Source: Patescibacteria group bacterium (GTDB taxonomy: Bacteria > Patescibacteriota > Patescibacteriia > Patescibacteriales > Patescibacteriaceae). From it: a DNA stretch of 64,000 bases. The notes beneath the pieces are model-generated. The model ran no database searches and had not been told where the DNA came from. It was given only the letters and a program-made list of their open reading frames with translations. The first letter of the stretch is position 1, and the number at the start of each line of letters is the position of its first letter. Positions 27,265-37,011 of the stretch are shown one piece after another. The stretch spans positions 124,001 to 188,000 of the forward strand of contig JAQWEL010000001.1 of NCBI GenBank assembly GCA_028704945.1, read 5' to 3'. Position numbers and translations under genes: made by a program.

Positions 27265-27729
27265 ATGGAAAAGAGCCCTTCTATTGTCTCAGTAGTGGCA
27301 ATATTTGAAAATGTTCTTATTGAAGTACCTGGCCTAAATGCGAGGTGGAGAGCCGGTCTTGTTAATACGGTAACCAAAAATGTTCAACATTTCAACAACC
27401 TCGAAGAAGCTTTTCACTATAAAGCTTCGGGTAATAACGCTGTATTTTTACAACTCGGACAAGTTGTTGGGAAGAAGATAATTCTTAACAAATTTTTCTA
27501 TATTTCCGAGGAAAAAATTGGTAAAAAAATTACCGCCACCATTGAGGTTCAATCGAAATACGTACCCGACAAAGGCGAGTTTATCTACTTGAACATCAAG
27601 CCAACCGACACCAAACCGGAATATGAATTAAAAATTCACGGATTGAATGATTCCAAAGGTATTCGATACAATATACCGGGCACAACTTCTTGTATTGATA
27701 TTATACCCTTGGAAAAGGCTAACAAATAA
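27265..27729 (+). CDS. Hypothetical protein, 154 aa
   Basis: I do not recognise the family. The product is a small soluble protein with alternating hydrophobic residues that read as beta strands (SIVSVVAIFENVLIEVPG, KKITATIEVQSKYV). There is no signal peptide and no membrane segment. The start at 27265 is fixed by GGAG seven bases upstream and by the consensus promoter at 27184-27212. It is a single-gene unit with its own terminator, lying just after the tRNA-Val repeats. Confidence 0.7.
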   Translation: MEKSPSIVSVVAIFENVLIEVPGLNARWRAGLVNTVTKNVQHFNNLEEAFHYKASGNNAVFLQLGQVVGKKIILNKFFYISEEKIGKKITATIEVQSKYVPDKGEFIYLNIKPTDTKPEYELKIHGLNDSKGIRYNIPGTTSCIDIIPLEKANK

Positions 27730-27748
27730 ATTTGAAGCCGAAAAACAA

Positions 27749-27786
27749 TAAAAGCCACTCTGATTATATTAGAGCGGCTTTTTTCT
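27749..27786 (+). terminator. Terminator
   Basis: AAAAGCC-A-CTCT and AGAG-C-GGCTTTTTT form a stem with one mismatch, followed by a T run. Confidence 0.8.
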
Positions 27787-27817
27787 TTGTTTTTAGAGTT
27801 TATTGATTGTTTTTTTA

Positions 27818-27846
27818 TTGACAAATATATAAATATGTATTATAAG
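27818..27846 (+). promoter_or_regulatory. Promoter of the DUF218 gene
   Basis: TTGACA (27818-27823), 17-bp spacer, TATAAG (27841-27846), about 35 bp before the GTG start. Confidence 0.65.
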
Positions 27847-27880
27847 AAATATAGTTGTTTTATAATACGAGGATATAGAA

Positions 27881-28417
27881 GTGGAAACTTCAAAAGACAC
27901 AGTCGTTGTTGTTCATGGTCACAGTAACAAAGGTTATTCGTTAAGCCTTGATTTAAAACGTCGTTGTGATAAAGCTGCTGAATTATTTAAACATAACAAG
28001 AGCATAAAAGGTATTATTTGTACTGGCGGTTTAATGAAACGGGAACAGGATGGTATTAAAAATTCTGCCGCGGCAAAAGAATATTTTATTAATCGGTATC
28101 AAATACCGGCCGAGCTTATTTGGGAATCGGAAGCTAAAACAACAATTGATGACGTTCTTAATGTTTTAAAGATTTACAAATCAACCAAATCGGATAAGGT
28201 AATTGCTATTACTTCAAGCTACCATGCTTTTCGGACTAAGTTGATTTGGCGTTTGATTGGCAAAAAAAGTGTCAGATTAGTGCCAGTAGAATCTACTATT
28301 AGCATTAAAAAAGTAATAGTAGAGGCAATTGGCGTGTGTGTTGTTTTTTGTTGGTCAATTGGTTTTACTTGGCCAGAATTAAAATTCCGCAAAATATCAC
28401 GGACAGTGTCCGATTAA
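27881..28417 (+). CDS. DUF218/YdcF-SanA family protein
   Basis: The family includes YdcF, SanA and ElyC, linked to envelope integrity. The 178-residue protein has VVVVHGHS at the N-terminus, IICTGGLMKRE with ESEAKTTIDD in the middle and AITSSYHAFRTKLIWR, all typical DUF218 positions. A hydrophobic helix near the C-terminus (VIVEAIGVCVVFCWSIGF) may anchor it. The start is GTG, preceded by GAGG at a slightly long distance. It is a single gene with its own promoter and terminator. The substrate is unknown. Confidence 0.8.
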   Translation: METSKDTVVVVHGHSNKGYSLSLDLKRRCDKAAELFKHNKSIKGIICTGGLMKREQDGIKNSAAAKEYFINRYQIPAELIWESEAKTTIDDVLNVLKIYKSTKSDKVIAITSSYHAFRTKLIWRLIGKKSVRLVPVESTISIKKVIVEAIGVCVVFCWSIGFTWPELKFRKISRTVSD

Positions 28418-28425
28418 TTTAATGC

Positions 28426-28457
28426 AAGGCGTAATCTGTAACTGATTACGCCTTTTG
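28426..28457 (+). terminator. Terminator
   Basis: AAGGCGTAATC and GATTACGCCTT form a perfect 11-bp stem followed by TT. Confidence 0.8.
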
Positions 28458-28511
28458 TATTTGAATTACTAAGACTATCAGTTTATAATAGAAGTATTAA
28501 AATATTAAATT

Positions 28512-30203
28512 ATGAAAAAACTATTATTCAGCCTATTTTTTATTGTCGGTCTTTTGATTGGTGGCGTTGTTAGGGCAGAAAATATTAAGTTGTTTAAGAC
28601 TGACATCGAAGTTAACCCAGATTCCTCTATTAATGTAGTCGAATCTATTAATTATGATTTTGGCAGCGAACAAAAGCATGGTATTTTTAGAGATATTAAA
28701 ATCGAGCAAAAAATTGACGCCACCTCAAGTTATCGGTTTGGTTTTGCTTTGTTGTCGGTAACTGATGTTGCTGGTCAAAAATATGATTATACTACTGAAA
28801 GAGCTGGTGATTATATGAAGGTCAAGATTGGCGATGCTGACAAGCTTGTTACTGGACAAAAAGATTACATCATTAAATATAAAATTAACGGCGCGATTAA
28901 TAATTTTTCTGATCACGATGAATTATATTGGAACGCAACTGGTGACGAATGGGAAGTGCCGATAGAGCAGGCTTCGGCCAGTGTCAGAGTGGCCGGCACC
29001 GCTATCAATAAGACGGCTTGTTATTTTGGCACCGCTGGTTCAATTGCCAGTTGCGTTGATAGTATTAATAAGACAGCTGGAGTTTTTAGCCAAAGTAATT
29101 TGGCTGCTAAACAAGGTATGACTATTGTGGCTGGCTGGCCTAAAGATTTTGTTACCATTACTAACAGGCAAGACTATATTATTGATAAGGTAGTTCAAAC
29201 GAAATTCGCCACAATGTTTTCAGAAACTTTTATCGGAGCTTCTTTTTTGTTTTTTTTGTTTCTAATTATTATGCTCTCGGGAGGACTGGATACTAAAAGT
29301 AAAAATCCAATTGTCGCTCAATATTCAGCTCCATCCAGCATCCGGCCATCTGAAGCCAGGTTTTTTATCAATCGATTAGGTTTTACATTTTCGGCCGAAA
29401 TAATATCATTGGCGGTCGGTGGTTATTTAAAGATAGAACGCATTCCTAAGATGTTAGGTATGAGTGATTATAATTTGATTAAATTAAAAGATGTTGACGG
29501 CGATGATTATCAAGCTAAGTTATCGCGATTAATTTTTGAGGGTAGTAATGAAGTAAAATTAACCAAACTGCGCAGCACTTCTTTTAGTAATAAATTAATG
29601 GAGATAAACCGTGATGTTACGCGTAATTTAAAAAAAGCTGGCTATTTAAGCAAAGATATAAATAAAAAAGCTTGGAATTTTTTTATTGTTATGATGATAA
29701 TATTTTTATTTGTAATTTCTTCTATAATTTTTATCAATCAACTTAATTTAACACTAAGCTTAATTGTTTTAGCAGTTTTTGCGATAGTTATCGCGATTTT
29801 AACTTTAGTCTTCTTTTTTTGCAATAAATTGACAGAAACTGGCGCGGATATGAAAAATTATATGCAAGGGCTAAAGCTATATCTAACCGTGGCTGAAAAA
29901 GACAGATTGGAATTTCATAATGCCCCGGAAAAAAATCCAGCTAAGTTTGAAGAATTATTGCCCTATGCGATTGCTTTGGGCGTGGAGAAAAAATGGACTA
30001 AGCAGTTTGATGGGATTTTAAGGCAAAATCCAAGCTGGTATAGTGATCCAACTATGACCGCTTTCAATGTTGTTGTTTTCTCTAAAGCGATGTCTAGTTT
30101 CTCAACAGCCGTAAGTTCAGTTTCGGCAGCCGCTGGCGGTTCTGGTTTTTCTGGTGGTTCAGCTGGTGGTGGCGGTGGTGGCGGAGGGGGAGGCAGCTGG
30201 TAA
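28512..30203 (+). CDS. DUF2207 family membrane protein
   Basis: The 563-residue protein has a signal peptide (residues 1-~22, ending GVVRAEN) and an extracellular domain of about 200 residues that opens with the family pattern (DIEVNPDSSINVVESINYDF, then KHGIFRDI). A membrane segment lies near residue 245 and a cytoplasmic region with a second pair of membrane helices lies near 395-440. The extreme C-terminus is a polyglycine stretch (GGSAGGGGGGGGGGSW). That tail is a normal hallmark of DUF2207 proteins, not a frameshift. The function of the family is unknown. No Shine-Dalgarno; a hairpin terminator follows. Confidence 0.88.
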   Translation: MKKLLFSLFFIVGLLIGGVVRAENIKLFKTDIEVNPDSSINVVESINYDFGSEQKHGIFRDIKIEQKIDATSSYRFGFALLSVTDVAGQKYDYTTERAGDYMKVKIGDADKLVTGQKDYIIKYKINGAINNFSDHDELYWNATGDEWEVPIEQASASVRVAGTAINKTACYFGTAGSIASCVDSINKTAGVFSQSNLAAKQGMTIVAGWPKDFVTITNRQDYIIDKVVQTKFATMFSETFIGASFLFFLFLIIMLSGGLDTKSKNPIVAQYSAPSSIRPSEARFFINRLGFTFSAEIISLAVGGYLKIERIPKMLGMSDYNLIKLKDVDGDDYQAKLSRLIFEGSNEVKLTKLRSTSFSNKLMEINRDVTRNLKKAGYLSKDINKKAWNFFIVMMIIFLFVISSIIFINQLNLTLSLIVLAVFAIVIAILTLVFFFCNKLTETGADMKNYMQGLKLYLTVAEKDRLEFHNAPEKNPAKFEELLPYAIALGVEKKWTKQFDGILRQNPSWYSDPTMTAFNVVVFSKAMSSFSTAVSSVSAAAGGSGFSGGSAGGGGGGGGGGSW

Positions 30204-30216
30204 AATTTAAATATGA

Positions 30217-30246
30217 TAAAAGGCCTGATAACAAAGGTCTTTTTTG
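30217..30246 (+). terminator. Terminator after the DUF2207 gene
   Basis: AAAAGGCCT, short loop, AGGTCTTTTTT with one G-T pair, then a T run. Confidence 0.75.
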
Positions 30247-30339
30247 TATTTAGCTTGACAAAATTAGTTTAATGTTGCATTCTTTTATATTAAAGTTCTT
30301 TAAAAATTAATTTATTCAACAAATCACAGGGGGATTATT

Positions 30340-32286
30340 ATGCGATTATTTTTCGCATTTATTATTGGCTTATTGTTAATAATGAGCTTAGAGGCTATCG
30401 CTGAACAAAAAATAATGTTTTCTTCGTCTACGCCAATAGAGGCGAAGAAAGATGCGTCAATTTCTATTTTATGTTTAACCAAGAACAGAATTAATCTCGA
30501 AGGCAGATTTGATAAAAAGCAAAAAATGGTTAAATATGTATATGAAAAAAAGGTTCCGTCTAAGGAAAATCCTGGCTGGTTTAGTACTGTAACTTGTACA
30601 ACAATGGTTGACGAAAATTATGTTAGTATTAACATTCGGCCTGTCTTAAGAAAGATGGGGATGAAACTGCGATCAAGAAAAAGCAACGAATTTAAGATAG
30701 AAAAACTTGAAGACGAAGGTGGTAAGATTAATTGGTTGCTATTTATTAATGGAGCACCAAATGTTATCTGGTTGCCTGAGTTAGTTAAAAAACGCGGTAA
30801 TAAAAAAATTTCAGCCGAAGCAACTTTATTAGAAATGCCTAACAGTATTTCTTTAGACAGTTTAGAAATTAAGCGCAATGAAATCGGTTTAACTTATATT
30901 CAAGGTTCATACAAATTTTTTACAACTAATAGTGGTAGTATTAAAAAAGATATTAGCACGAGTAGCGGTGAGATCGCTTACGTTGCCGACACTTTATTTG
31001 GCCGAAAGATTTGGCGATTAATGATTGACAGTACCGAGGATTGGTTGATTGAACACAAAACAAGTGTTAAAAAATTGGGTAGATTTTTAGGAACACTATC
31101 AACAAAAGATAGTTCTTGGCAAAATAATTTAATTTGGCCGCCTGGAAAAGATAAAGGATTTTGTTTTTTTGACGGTAGATTTTTTAATATAGTTTGGCCC
31201 AACAGCAGATTGAGCGAATATTTTGTCGGTAATTTGGTTGATGAAGATTTGTTCATCATATGCGAGGGGCAAAAAATTGGTAAATCACCCTTGGTTTTAA
31301 TGTATCAAGATAGTATCGAGAGAGCTATTATTTGGCTTAGGTCTAATTATGTTTTAAGCCCAACTGATCGTTTTATTTATTCCCGCGATTCTTCTAATGG
31401 TGTTCATGTTGATTTTGAAAGTAAGAAAATATCTTTTGTTGACTCAGGCAATTTTTCACCAATTAATTTAAATCCTAAAAAAATTAAAGATATTGGTGTT
31501 AAAAAGTTGAGTGAAATTTCCGAGCTACCTTCTTTGGAATTAAAGACCATTGCTTTTGAGGCTGATGAAGAGGTTGTTTTGGTTGATTACGAGGAAACAA
31601 AAGGCAAAGTTACCAAAAAAATGGTTTGGGTAGACAGGAGACTGATTACGGAGTATTATGGTTTGCCGATATTTTCTGGTAAAGATTCAGTTTTTGTCTT
31701 TAAGAAGAATGATAAGGTTGTCGTGCCCTCAAAAGATTTATCGAAAAAGACGGTTTACTACATACCTGGCAACAAGACAGAGATTTCAGCTGAAGTTAAG
31801 CTAATAGACAAATGTTTTAAAGTTTTACAGATTGGCTATGATGTTTATGGTGAACAAAAATACGATTGGGTTTGGTTCGACAAACAGGACGAAAAAAACG
31901 AAAATATTACGATTGGTTTAGGCGAATACATGGGCCGAGTTAAATTAGATTTTGGCACAGCCGCTGGTAAGAAGGATTTGGACACCAGCTTGATGATTTT
32001 TGTTAATTGGAAGTATGTTTCAATTTTTTCTTTTGATAAATTCAAACACTCACAATATTTTTTGGAAGATTTAGTCAGTGATTCATTGTTAAATAAATTA
32101 GAAGAAGTTGAGGATAAAAATTTATCAGATTTTAGAATTAGAATAGGAACTTATTCCAGAACTAAAGTCGACAAGAAAAAATGTTTTTTTGAAATAGCTT
32201 ACATTAAGAAAGAGGATTTTATTTTTTACAACAGATTTGATTTAGACGATAAAAGCTTTATTAATTTTTTAAGTTATTTTTATTAA
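30340..32286 (+). CDS. Secreted protein, unknown, 648 aa
   Basis: I do not recognise the family. It has a clear signal peptide (MRLFFAFIIGLLLIMSLEAIA, cut near residue 21). The remaining ~625 residues have alternating charged and hydrophobic residues and many Trp/Tyr/Phe, as in beta-rich exported proteins; no further membrane segment is seen. It contains phrases of similar shape (for example KKMVWVDRRLITEYYG and YDWVWFDKQDEKNE), which may be internal repeats of one domain. A strong AGGGGG site precedes the ATG, and TTGACA lies at 30255-30260 with a poor -10. It is a single-gene unit. Confidence 0.7.
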   Translation: MRLFFAFIIGLLLIMSLEAIAEQKIMFSSSTPIEAKKDASISILCLTKNRINLEGRFDKKQKMVKYVYEKKVPSKENPGWFSTVTCTTMVDENYVSINIRPVLRKMGMKLRSRKSNEFKIEKLEDEGGKINWLLFINGAPNVIWLPELVKKRGNKKISAEATLLEMPNSISLDSLEIKRNEIGLTYIQGSYKFFTTNSGSIKKDISTSSGEIAYVADTLFGRKIWRLMIDSTEDWLIEHKTSVKKLGRFLGTLSTKDSSWQNNLIWPPGKDKGFCFFDGRFFNIVWPNSRLSEYFVGNLVDEDLFIICEGQKIGKSPLVLMYQDSIERAIIWLRSNYVLSPTDRFIYSRDSSNGVHVDFESKKISFVDSGNFSPINLNPKKIKDIGVKKLSEISELPSLELKTIAFEADEEVVLVDYEETKGKVTKKMVWVDRRLITEYYGLPIFSGKDSVFVFKKNDKVVVPSKDLSKKTVYYIPGNKTEISAEVKLIDKCFKVLQIGYDVYGEQKYDWVWFDKQDEKNENITIGLGEYMGRVKLDFGTAAGKKDLDTSLMIFVNWKYVSIFSFDKFKHSQYFLEDLVSDSLLNKLEEVEDKNLSDFRIRIGTYSRTKVDKKKCFFEIAYIKKEDFIFYNRFDLDDKSFINFLSYFY

Positions 32287-32289
32287 AAA

Positions 32290-32327
32290 TCTAAAACCGA
32301 GAGTTCGTAATGACTCCGGTTTTTTAT
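32290..32327 (+). terminator. Terminator
   Basis: AAAACCG-A-GAGT pairs with ACTC-CGGTTTT (one bulge) and a T run follows. Confidence 0.75.
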
Positions 32328-32362
32328 TATTTATTTTTTTAAATTATGATATACTTTTTTAT

Positions 32363-32680
32363 ATGCCTAAGAAATTTATTAAAAAAGTCGAAGACTTTAT
32401 TTGTGAACACTGCGGTTGCAAGGTTAAAGGTTCCGGCTTTACTAATCATTGTCCAAAATGTTTGTGGTCAAAACATGTTGATATCAATCCGGGCGATCGA
32501 ATAAATACTTGCGGTGGCTTAATGGAACCGGTTGGCGGCAAGATTAAAGATGGTGTTTGGCGTATAATACATCGTTGTCAGAAGTGTTTAACTGTAAAAG
32601 AAAATAAGCTTTGGCCAGAAGATGATTTTGAGGAATTTACCAAAATTGTCGTTAAAGGTAATAAAACCGGTAGTAATTAA
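32363..32680 (+). CDS. RNHCP domain protein (zinc ribbon)
   Basis: The 105-residue protein has CEHCGCKV (residues ~14-21), TNHCPKCLWSKHVD (~27-40), a CGG at ~50 and HRCQKCLTVKENK near 75. This is the RNHCP pattern, with paired cysteine knuckles that should bind zinc, and the name-giving N-H-C-P in the second one. The family is small, of unknown function, and predicted to bind nucleic acid. It lies about 120 bp before the RNase P RNA gene with its own short leader and no Shine-Dalgarno. Confidence 0.88.
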   Translation: MPKKFIKKVEDFICEHCGCKVKGSGFTNHCPKCLWSKHVDINPGDRINTCGGLMEPVGGKIKDGVWRIIHRCQKCLTVKENKLWPEDDFEEFTKIVVKGNKTGSN

Positions 32681-32745
32681 GTAGATTTATTTAGTTAATT
32701 GGGTTGTTTTTTATCTAATATTAGGTAAAAAACAATTTTTTTTAC

Positions 32746-32774
32746 TTGACAAAAAATGATTATAAGAGTATAGT
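32746..32774 (+). promoter_or_regulatory. rnpB promoter
   Basis: TTGACA (32746-32751), 17-bp spacer, TATAGT (32769-32774). It is a near-consensus promoter about 27 bp before the RNA 5' end. Confidence 0.75.
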
Positions 32775-32800
32775 TAAATCGTTTTTAAAATTTTGTCAGT

Positions 32801-33216
32801 TGATAAGGCAAGCGGATGGCTGCTTGCTGGCAATTCTAGTTAGCCAATTGATAACCGGGATTATCAGTAAGAGGAAAGTCCGGACTTCACAAACAAAGCA
32901 GTGGGTAACGCCCACCAAGAGCAATCTTAGGGAAAGTGCCACAGAGACAATACTATCCGCTATCGGCGGAGAAAGGTGAAAAGTTGGTTGAGGTTGGCGG
33001 TGAAAAATTTGCTGTCTGCCACAATCTTCGGCTCCCGGCGACGGGATGTCCGCGGTAAACCCTGCTTGAAGCAAGAGCAAACTATCTATCTTATGATAGA
33101 TAATGAAAAGTGGCTCGCCAGACCGTCAGAGTAATTTGACGGCTAGACAGATGGCCATCGTCCATTTCGCCAAAAGCGGGACGGATACAGAATCCGGCTT
33201 ATAGCTTGCCTTATCA
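32801..33216 (+). ncRNA. rnpB: RNase P RNA
   Basis: This is the catalytic RNA that removes 5' leaders from tRNA precursors. The ends pair as helix P1 (32801-32813 with 33204-33216). The conserved core GAGGAAAGTCCGGAC starts near 32871, and the matching 3' core ACAGAATCCGGCTTAT is at 33188-33203. The internal arms are consistent with the bacterial A type, although I could not fold it. Open frames across this segment are by-products of the RNA gene. Confidence 0.95.
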
Positions 33217-33249
33217 GTTGATAAAATGAATCTAATTTTTTAATTTTTT

Positions 33250-34662
33250 ATGAAAAAGTCAGAATTATTTTTGAATATTATATTTTTACCAGTTGATTTC
33301 GTGCTGTTGGTTTTAGCCGGCATCTCGGCTTACAATTTGAGATTCACCGCAGCCAGCGATTTGATAAGGATAGTTTATCAAGTCCCTTATGAGCATTATC
33401 TTAACGGAATTTTAATGCTATCAGCCTCTTTAATAGCCTTGTTTGTGATTTTCGGACTTTATAAAATAAAAGGGGAAAGAAAATTATCAGAAGAACTGAG
33501 GCGCTCTACCATGGCTTGTTCGCTTGGTTTTGTTTCAGTCATCTTATATATATTTTTTATTCGTGAAATGTTCTCTTCACGATTTATAGTTTTAGTCGGT
33601 TGGTTATTAGCGATTTTATATTTAGGTTTAGCTCGAATTGTTTTATATTTAGTTAAAAAGTTTTTTTATCGCGCCGGCGTCGGTGTTAGACAAGTGGTCT
33701 TTGTCGGTAACTCCAAGTCAGCCGAGATTTTAATTCACGAATTTTCGGTTAACCGTAGTTTGGGTTATCGCGTGGTCAAACGTTTTGATAATTTTAACAC
33801 CGAGGAAGCTGAGGAGTTAGAAAAAATTATCAGCTACAATCGAATAGACGAAATTATCCAGGCCGACCCTAATTTATCAAAAGCCGAGGTTTTAAAACTT
33901 TATAATTTTGCTGATGAAAATCATATTGTTTTTAAATATGCTGCTGATTTATTAGACACCAAGGTTCTACGGGTAGAGGTTGGCGATATTGCCGGTATCC
34001 CAGTGGTTGAAGTAAAGAAAACTCCTTTAGAAGGTTGGGGTAGAGTAATGAAAAGACTGCTTGATATTATCGGCTCAACAGTGTTGATTATTTTAACCAG
34101 TCCGATAATGTTAGTTACCGCTATTGGCATCAAGCTGGATTCTAAGGGAACAATCTTTTTTTCCAGATTGCCAGACGGTTCTCCAACGACACGCATCGGT
34201 CAAAATGGCCAGCCGTTCCATTATTTTAAATTTCGTTCTATGTTGCCTGATATGCATAATCTGCGTTACACCGAATTGGCTGATCGCAATTTACGTGGCG
34301 AAGGTCCGATGGTTAAGATAAAAGATGATCCCAGAGTAACCAGAGTTGGTAAATTTATTCGTCGTTTTTCCATTGATGAGTTGCCAGAATTTTTCTTGGT
34401 ATTTATCGGCTCAATGAGCTTGGTTGGTCCTCGTCCTCATTTGCCTGAGGAAGTTGCCAAATATGAACGTCACCATAAAAAGGTTTTGACTATCAAGCCG
34501 GGTATAACTGGTTTAGCTCAAGTGTCTGGTCGGAGCGATATTTCTTTTGAAGATGAAGTCAAACTCGACACTTATTATATTGAAAATTGGTCTATCTTAA
34601 GGGATATTATAATTTTATTAAAGACTCCTTTAGCTGTTTTTAAATCCAGAAAGGCCGAATAG
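33250..34662 (+). CDS. Polyprenyl-phosphate sugar-1-phosphate transferase (WbaP-like)
   Basis: These enzymes start glycan assembly by moving a sugar phosphate onto undecaprenyl phosphate in the membrane. The 470-residue protein has four membrane segments in the first ~140 residues and a CoA-binding-like domain (about 150-250). The C-terminal bacterial sugar-transferase domain has KRLLDIIGSTVLIILTSP (a re-entrant helix near 265-285), IDELPEFFLVFIGSMSLVGPRP and IKPGITGLAQVSGRSD. The catalytic Asp-Glu pair (DE in SIDELPE) is present. Two glycosyltransferases follow, forming a glycan assembly cluster. The donor sugar is unknown. Confidence 0.92.
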   Translation: MKKSELFLNIIFLPVDFVLLVLAGISAYNLRFTAASDLIRIVYQVPYEHYLNGILMLSASLIALFVIFGLYKIKGERKLSEELRRSTMACSLGFVSVILYIFFIREMFSSRFIVLVGWLLAILYLGLARIVLYLVKKFFYRAGVGVRQVVFVGNSKSAEILIHEFSVNRSLGYRVVKRFDNFNTEEAEELEKIISYNRIDEIIQADPNLSKAEVLKLYNFADENHIVFKYAADLLDTKVLRVEVGDIAGIPVVEVKKTPLEGWGRVMKRLLDIIGSTVLIILTSPIMLVTAIGIKLDSKGTIFFSRLPDGSPTTRIGQNGQPFHYFKFRSMLPDMHNLRYTELADRNLRGEGPMVKIKDDPRVTRVGKFIRRFSIDELPEFFLVFIGSMSLVGPRPHLPEEVAKYERHHKKVLTIKPGITGLAQVSGRSDISFEDEVKLDTYYIENWSILRDIIILLKTPLAVFKSRKAE

Positions 34663-34773
34663 TATTATAGTTTTTTAAAAGAAAATGGTAATGAATGGAT
34701 TGAATTTATATAGACTGACTTATATTTGCAATTATAAGTTTAATTGTCTAAACTTGATATATATAAATATATT

Positions 34774-35880
34774 ATGAAAGTTGCATTAATTCATGATCAT
34801 TTAGCTCAAGATGGGGGTGCTGAAAAGGTTTTAAAAGTGCTGGCGGAAATGTTTCCTGAAGCGCCGATTTATACCTTGCTTTATGAACCGTCTAATGCGG
34901 CTAAATATTTCAAAAATCGCATCATTAATACTTCTATTATCCAAAGAACTCCCTTTGGCGTTTCGCACTACAAATGGTTTATGCCCTTTATGCCGATGGC
35001 GGTTGAATTTTTTAATTTGTCGCAATATGATTTGGTTATTTCCGATACTTCCAGTTTTGCTAAAGGCGTAATTACTTCACAAAAAACGCCGCATCTTTGT
35101 TATTGCCATACCCCGACTCGTTATCTATGGAGCGATACTCATTCCTATGTTGATGAACTTAAATACAATAAATACATTAAAAAAATAATCGGACTGTCGC
35201 TTAATAATTTAAGAGTTTGGGATAGGGCGGCCGCCGATCGAGTTGATTTTTTTGTCGCTAACTCAAAGTTTATAGCTAAAAGAATTAAAAAATATTATCG
35301 TCGCGAATCAGACATTATTTATCCACCGGTTGAAGTGGATCGTTTTAATGTGGTTGAGAATAAAGAAGATTATTATTTAGCTGGTGGCAGGTTGGTGCCG
35401 TATAAGAGGTTTGATTTATTAATCAGCGCTTTTAAGAAAACCGGCCGTAATTTAAAAATCTTTGGTGATGGTCCAGACTATGATCGATTAGTCCAATTAG
35501 CTGGTGCAGCCGACAATATTGAATTTTTGGGTCGGGTTAGCGATGAAGCTAAAGCACGCATTTACGGCAATGCGAAAGCTTTTTTAAATCCGCAAGAAGA
35601 AGATTTTGGCATCACTATGGTAGAAGCGCATGCTTGTGGCACACCGGTTATCGCCCTTGCTTCTGGCGGAGCTTTGGAGATCGTAGTTGATCAAGAAACC
35701 GGTTTATTTTTTGAAAATCAAACCGTTGATGCTGTAAATAAAACTGTCGATATTTTTGAAAAACAAGTTTTTGATGTTCATAAAATAAGAGCTAGAGCTG
35801 AAGAGTTCAGTATCGAATCGTTTAAAGAAAAAATGACTAAAAAAATAACTCAAGTTCTTGAAGAATATAAGAATTGGTAA
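34774..35880 (+). CDS. Glycosyltransferase family 4
   Basis: The 368-residue protein starts with KVALIHDHLAQDGGAEKVL, the usual first strand and glycine loop of a GT4 (GT-B fold) enzyme similar to WbaZ-type mannosyltransferases. The C-terminal domain has GGRLVPYKRFD, the EDFGITMVEAHACGTPVIA donor-binding segment (ExxxxxxxE motif) and GALEIV. ATG at 34774 is chosen because homologues start there; an upstream in-frame start would add ten residues. The next glycosyltransferase starts 3 bp after its stop. The sugar and acceptor are not known. Confidence 0.9.
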   Translation: MKVALIHDHLAQDGGAEKVLKVLAEMFPEAPIYTLLYEPSNAAKYFKNRIINTSIIQRTPFGVSHYKWFMPFMPMAVEFFNLSQYDLVISDTSSFAKGVITSQKTPHLCYCHTPTRYLWSDTHSYVDELKYNKYIKKIIGLSLNNLRVWDRAAADRVDFFVANSKFIAKRIKKYYRRESDIIYPPVEVDRFNVVENKEDYYLAGGRLVPYKRFDLLISAFKKTGRNLKIFGDGPDYDRLVQLAGAADNIEFLGRVSDEAKARIYGNAKAFLNPQEEDFGITMVEAHACGTPVIALASGGALEIVVDQETGLFFENQTVDAVNKTVDIFEKQVFDVHKIRARAEEFSIESFKEKMTKKITQVLEEYKNW

Positions 35881-35883
35881 ATT

Positions 35884-37011
35884 ATGGCTAAAATTGCCGT
35901 AGACGCCAGGGTTTTAATGGATGAAAATTGGTCTGGTGTCGGAGAGTATGTGTATAATCTGGTTGATAACCTGTTGAAAGCTGATACTAAGAATGAGTAT
36001 TGGCTTTTTTATAATTCTGCTAAAAATTTGACTGGTAAATTGCCAGATTTTAATAATGTCCAGACAATCAAAACTTCGATTCCTAATAAAATCTTGAATT
36101 ATGGTTTTTTTAAAATTTTAAATTGGCCGACAGTTGATGTTTTAATGAAAGAAAAATTTGATATTTTTTTAATGCCCCACATCAATTTTATTTCCTTGCC
36201 CAAAAACACAGCCAACATTTTAACTGTTCATGATATTTCTTTTTTGAGTCGGCCAGAATTTTTTTCCAAACGCAGGAATTTTTGGCATCGGATGGTTAAC
36301 GTCAAACAATTGACTAATAAAGTTTCCCACATTGTGGCTATCTCTGAAAATACTAAAAATGATTTAATGGACTATTGCGCTGTGCCTGAGGATAAGATAA
36401 AGGTCATTTATTCTGGTATAGCGGATAAATATTTCCAATCGAGCGATCGGCTTAATAACTTCTGCCAAGGCAATTACATCCTTTATTTAGGAACAATTGA
36501 GCCGAGAAAAAATATTGAAAATTTAGTCAGAGCTTATGAGATTTTACGTTTTAAAAATAGCTCTTTAGCTGATTATAAATTAGTGATTGCTGGTGGTAAG
36601 GGCTGGAAGTGCGAAGCTGATTACGAAGCAATTAATAATTCTTTATTTGCTGACGATATTATTGTTACCGGCTACATCACTGACGAAGAAAAAATAGCTT
36701 TATATAATCAAGCGAAACTGTTTGTTTTTCCGAGCTTTTACGAAGGCTTTGGCTTTCCTCCATTAGAGGCCATGGCTAGCGGGGTGCCGGTGGTAGCCAG
36801 TTCCTTATCGTCGTTGCCAGAAATTGTCGGAGAAGTAGCGCTATTAGCTAACCCCTATGATGCTCATGATTTAGCCATGGCTATTGAACACGGTCTATTA
36901 GATCAAACATGGCGAGAATTTAGCCGATTAAAGGGGATTGAAATCGCCAAGCTGTTTAATTGGCAAAAGACCGCTCAAGCTTATTTACGACTATTTGAAG
37001 AAATAAAATAA
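35884..37011 (+). CDS. Glycosyltransferase family 4
   Basis: The 375-residue protein has the GT4 layout: N-terminal AVDARVLMDENWSGVGEYV, mid-protein LTVHDISFL, C-terminal YLGTIEPRKNIENLV and the donor site PSFYEGFGFPPLEAMASG with the ExxxxxxxE pair. It is related to, but clearly different from, the GT4 enzyme just upstream, so two successive sugar additions are likely. It sits 3 bp after that gene and is closed by a strong terminator, the end of the glycan cluster. Confidence 0.9.
   Translation: MAKIAVDARVLMDENWSGVGEYVYNLVDNLLKADTKNEYWLFYNSAKNLTGKLPDFNNVQTIKTSIPNKILNYGFFKILNWPTVDVLMKEKFDIFLMPHINFISLPKNTANILTVHDISFLSRPEFFSKRRNFWHRMVNVKQLTNKVSHIVAISENTKNDLMDYCAVPEDKIKVIYSGIADKYFQSSDRLNNFCQGNYILYLGTIEPRKNIENLVRAYEILRFKNSSLADYKLVIAGGKGWKCEADYEAINNSLFADDIIVTGYITDEEKIALYNQAKLFVFPSFYEGFGFPPLEAMASGVPVVASSLSSLPEIVGEVALLANPYDAHDLAMAIEHGLLDQTWREFSRLKGIEIAKLFNWQKTAQAYLRLFEEIK

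Noticed and set aside
30120-30203. Polyglycine C-terminus as a frameshift or assembly error
   Set aside because: DUF2207 proteins commonly end this way, and the frame closes normally before a terminator.
32746-33080. Open frames on both strands across the RNase P RNA
   Set aside because: The segment has the conserved RNase P core and P1 pairing; one frame starts inside the promoter.
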